A model generated the notes under the pieces. The model was not told the DNA's origin and searched no databases. It saw only the letters and a program-made list of their open reading frames with translations. From positions 1 through 6,106 of the forward strand of contig JAAXIR010000069.1 of NCBI GenBank assembly GCA_012270265.1: a stretch of 6,106 bases of DNA, in the 5' to 3' direction. Below are positions 5,322 through 6,106 of this stretch, piece after piece. Every line of letters starts with the position of its first letter. Position 1 is the first letter of the stretch. The translations under genes and the position numbers were made by a program. Origin of the DNA: Candidatus Poseidoniales archaeon (lineage in GTDB: Archaea; Thermoplasmatota; Poseidoniia; Poseidoniales; Poseidoniaceae).

Positions 5322-6106
5322 GTGATCCCTGATGACGCTCTTGACCGACTGCTCGAAGGATGTCAGTCGATTGCAAAACAATGCGAAGCACAAGGCATTC
5401 AAGAATGGGAAATCGTTGCTTCTCAAGGATATGGACGTTCGCTCGATATTGAAGCAGGCCGTATTTCTCTTGCGTCAGGAGGTGGAGAAGGAGGTTTTGG
5501 CGTTCGAGTCCTGCAAGACGGTCGCTATGGCTATGCGCACCTCGTGGACCCAAGTGGAGCCGAGCATGCAGTCTCCGAAGCACTCTCCATTGCGAAAGCA
5601 AGCCCACAGATCGAGGGTTTTTCACTTCCAAATGCCATGGATGCATCACCCGTTAAAGGCATGAGCGATGATGCCATTCTCAACCTTTCTGCAGAAGATT
5701 TGTTGACGCAAGGCGATGCCATCATCTCCGAAGTTGCATCGCTCGACAAGCGGGCCATGGTCATTGGTGGAGGCGTGGGCATCGGAGCAGAGGCAGGTGT
5801 GATGCTTTCGAGTGAAGGCGTTGAAGCCTCAGGCATCACTACATCGCATGGTCTCGGCGTTCAGGTTTCGATCGAAGAAAACGGACAAATGACGAGTTCA
5901 TGGGAGAGCTGCTCATCTCGAAAACTCATGGAAGGCATTCCAAGTTGCGTCCCAATGGCTGTTGAATGGGCTCAGAAGACACGAGATCCGATTTCAGTTG
6001 AAACACAACCCGTAGACACCCCTGTTTTGATGACGCCTCAAGGGATCAGGTCACTGTTTTCCACCATCATACGTCCGTCCATTCTCGGCGAACGCAAGGT
6101 GCGCAA
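5322..6106 (+). CDS. pmbA: TldE/PmbA, partner subunit of the TldD peptidase (3' partial)
   Basis: This frame is open from GTG 5322 to the right edge: 261 codons plus two bases, of about 440 expected. It matches PmbA/TldE, the subunit that pairs with TldD but lacks the zinc motif; no HExxxH is seen in the visible part. Features are an N-terminal helix (residues 3-25), the strand IVASQGYGRSLDIEAGRI (31-48), GGGEGGFGVRVLQDGRYGYAHLVD (53-76, the family's 'GxGVRVxxDGRxGxA' region), and the central strands with EASGITTSHGLGVQVSIE (168-185). VLMTPQGIRSLFSTII (235-250) begins the C-terminal half. GTG 5322 is chosen because it directly follows the tldD stop (3 nt) and is preceded by GGTGGGA at 5309-5315, a modest ribosome-site match. 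The next in-frame ATG is over 300 bases downstream. Translation is probably coupled to tldD, which matters given the nonsense codon upstream. Confidence 0.85.
   Translation, partial: MIPDDALDRLLEGCQSIAKQCEAQGIQEWEIVASQGYGRSLDIEAGRISLASGGGEGGFGVRVLQDGRYGYAHLVDPSGAEHAVSEALSIAKASPQIEGFSLPNAMDASPVKGMSDDAILNLSAEDLLTQGDAIISEVASLDKRAMVIGGGVGIGAEAGVMLSSEGVEASGITTSHGLGVQVSIEENGQMTSSWESCSSRKLMEGIPSCVPMAVEWAQKTRDPISVETQPVDTPVLMTPQGIRSLFSTIIRPSILGERKVR

Noticed and set aside
5332..5664. 110-residue plus-strand open frame inside the tldE region
   Set aside because: It is in a different frame from the PmbA/TldE product, which has recognisable family motifs over the whole stretch. This ORF has none.

Overview
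The window reads like chromosomal DNA of a planktonic euryarchaeon, most plausibly Marine Group II (Poseidoniales) or a close relative. The reasons are: a large secreted, membrane-anchored protein with 22-residue Asp/Gly 'DxDGDGxGDNxDxFP' repeats of a style I associate with that group; TATA-like elements about 25 nt from start codons with no convincing Shine-Dalgarno sequence (leaderless-style starts); and a TldD/TldE pair of archaeal/bacterial type. The lineage call is inference from style, not from a marker gene.

Layout. Positions 2-265 hold the 3' end of an unrecognised plus-strand gene. It ends one base before the stop of a minus-strand HxlR-type winged-helix regulator (267-602). A 108-bp divergent intergenic region (603-710) follows. 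It carries two TATA-like boxes and two interleaved 7-bp inverted repeats plus a direct repeat, a plausible operator region. From 711 to 3767 a 1018-residue surface protein runs rightward. In order it has a signal peptide, the first half of an IPT/TIG domain, a seven-bladed beta-propeller, the second half of the IPT/TIG domain, a calcium-binding-type Asp repeat array flanked by paired-cysteine modules, one transmembrane helix and a cytoplasmic tail of about 140 residues. After a 111-bp gap come tldD (3879-5318), interrupted by an in-frame TAA right after its zinc-binding HEALGH motif, and tldE/pmbA (from 5322), which is open to the window edge.

How they fit together. The regulator is divergent from the surface protein, so it may control that gene and itself. 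TldD and TldE normally form one heterodimeric metallopeptidase, with TldD carrying the zinc site. The tldD stop and the tldE start are 3 nt apart, as expected for a co-transcribed, coupled pair. The TAA in tldD would disable the complex unless it is a sequence error or is read through. No stretch longer than 300 bases lacks a gene. I saw no tRNA, rRNA, CRISPR, insertion sequence or phage feature.

The observations most worth a second look are the propeller nested inside an IPT/TIG domain and the single nonsense codon in an otherwise intact tldD.
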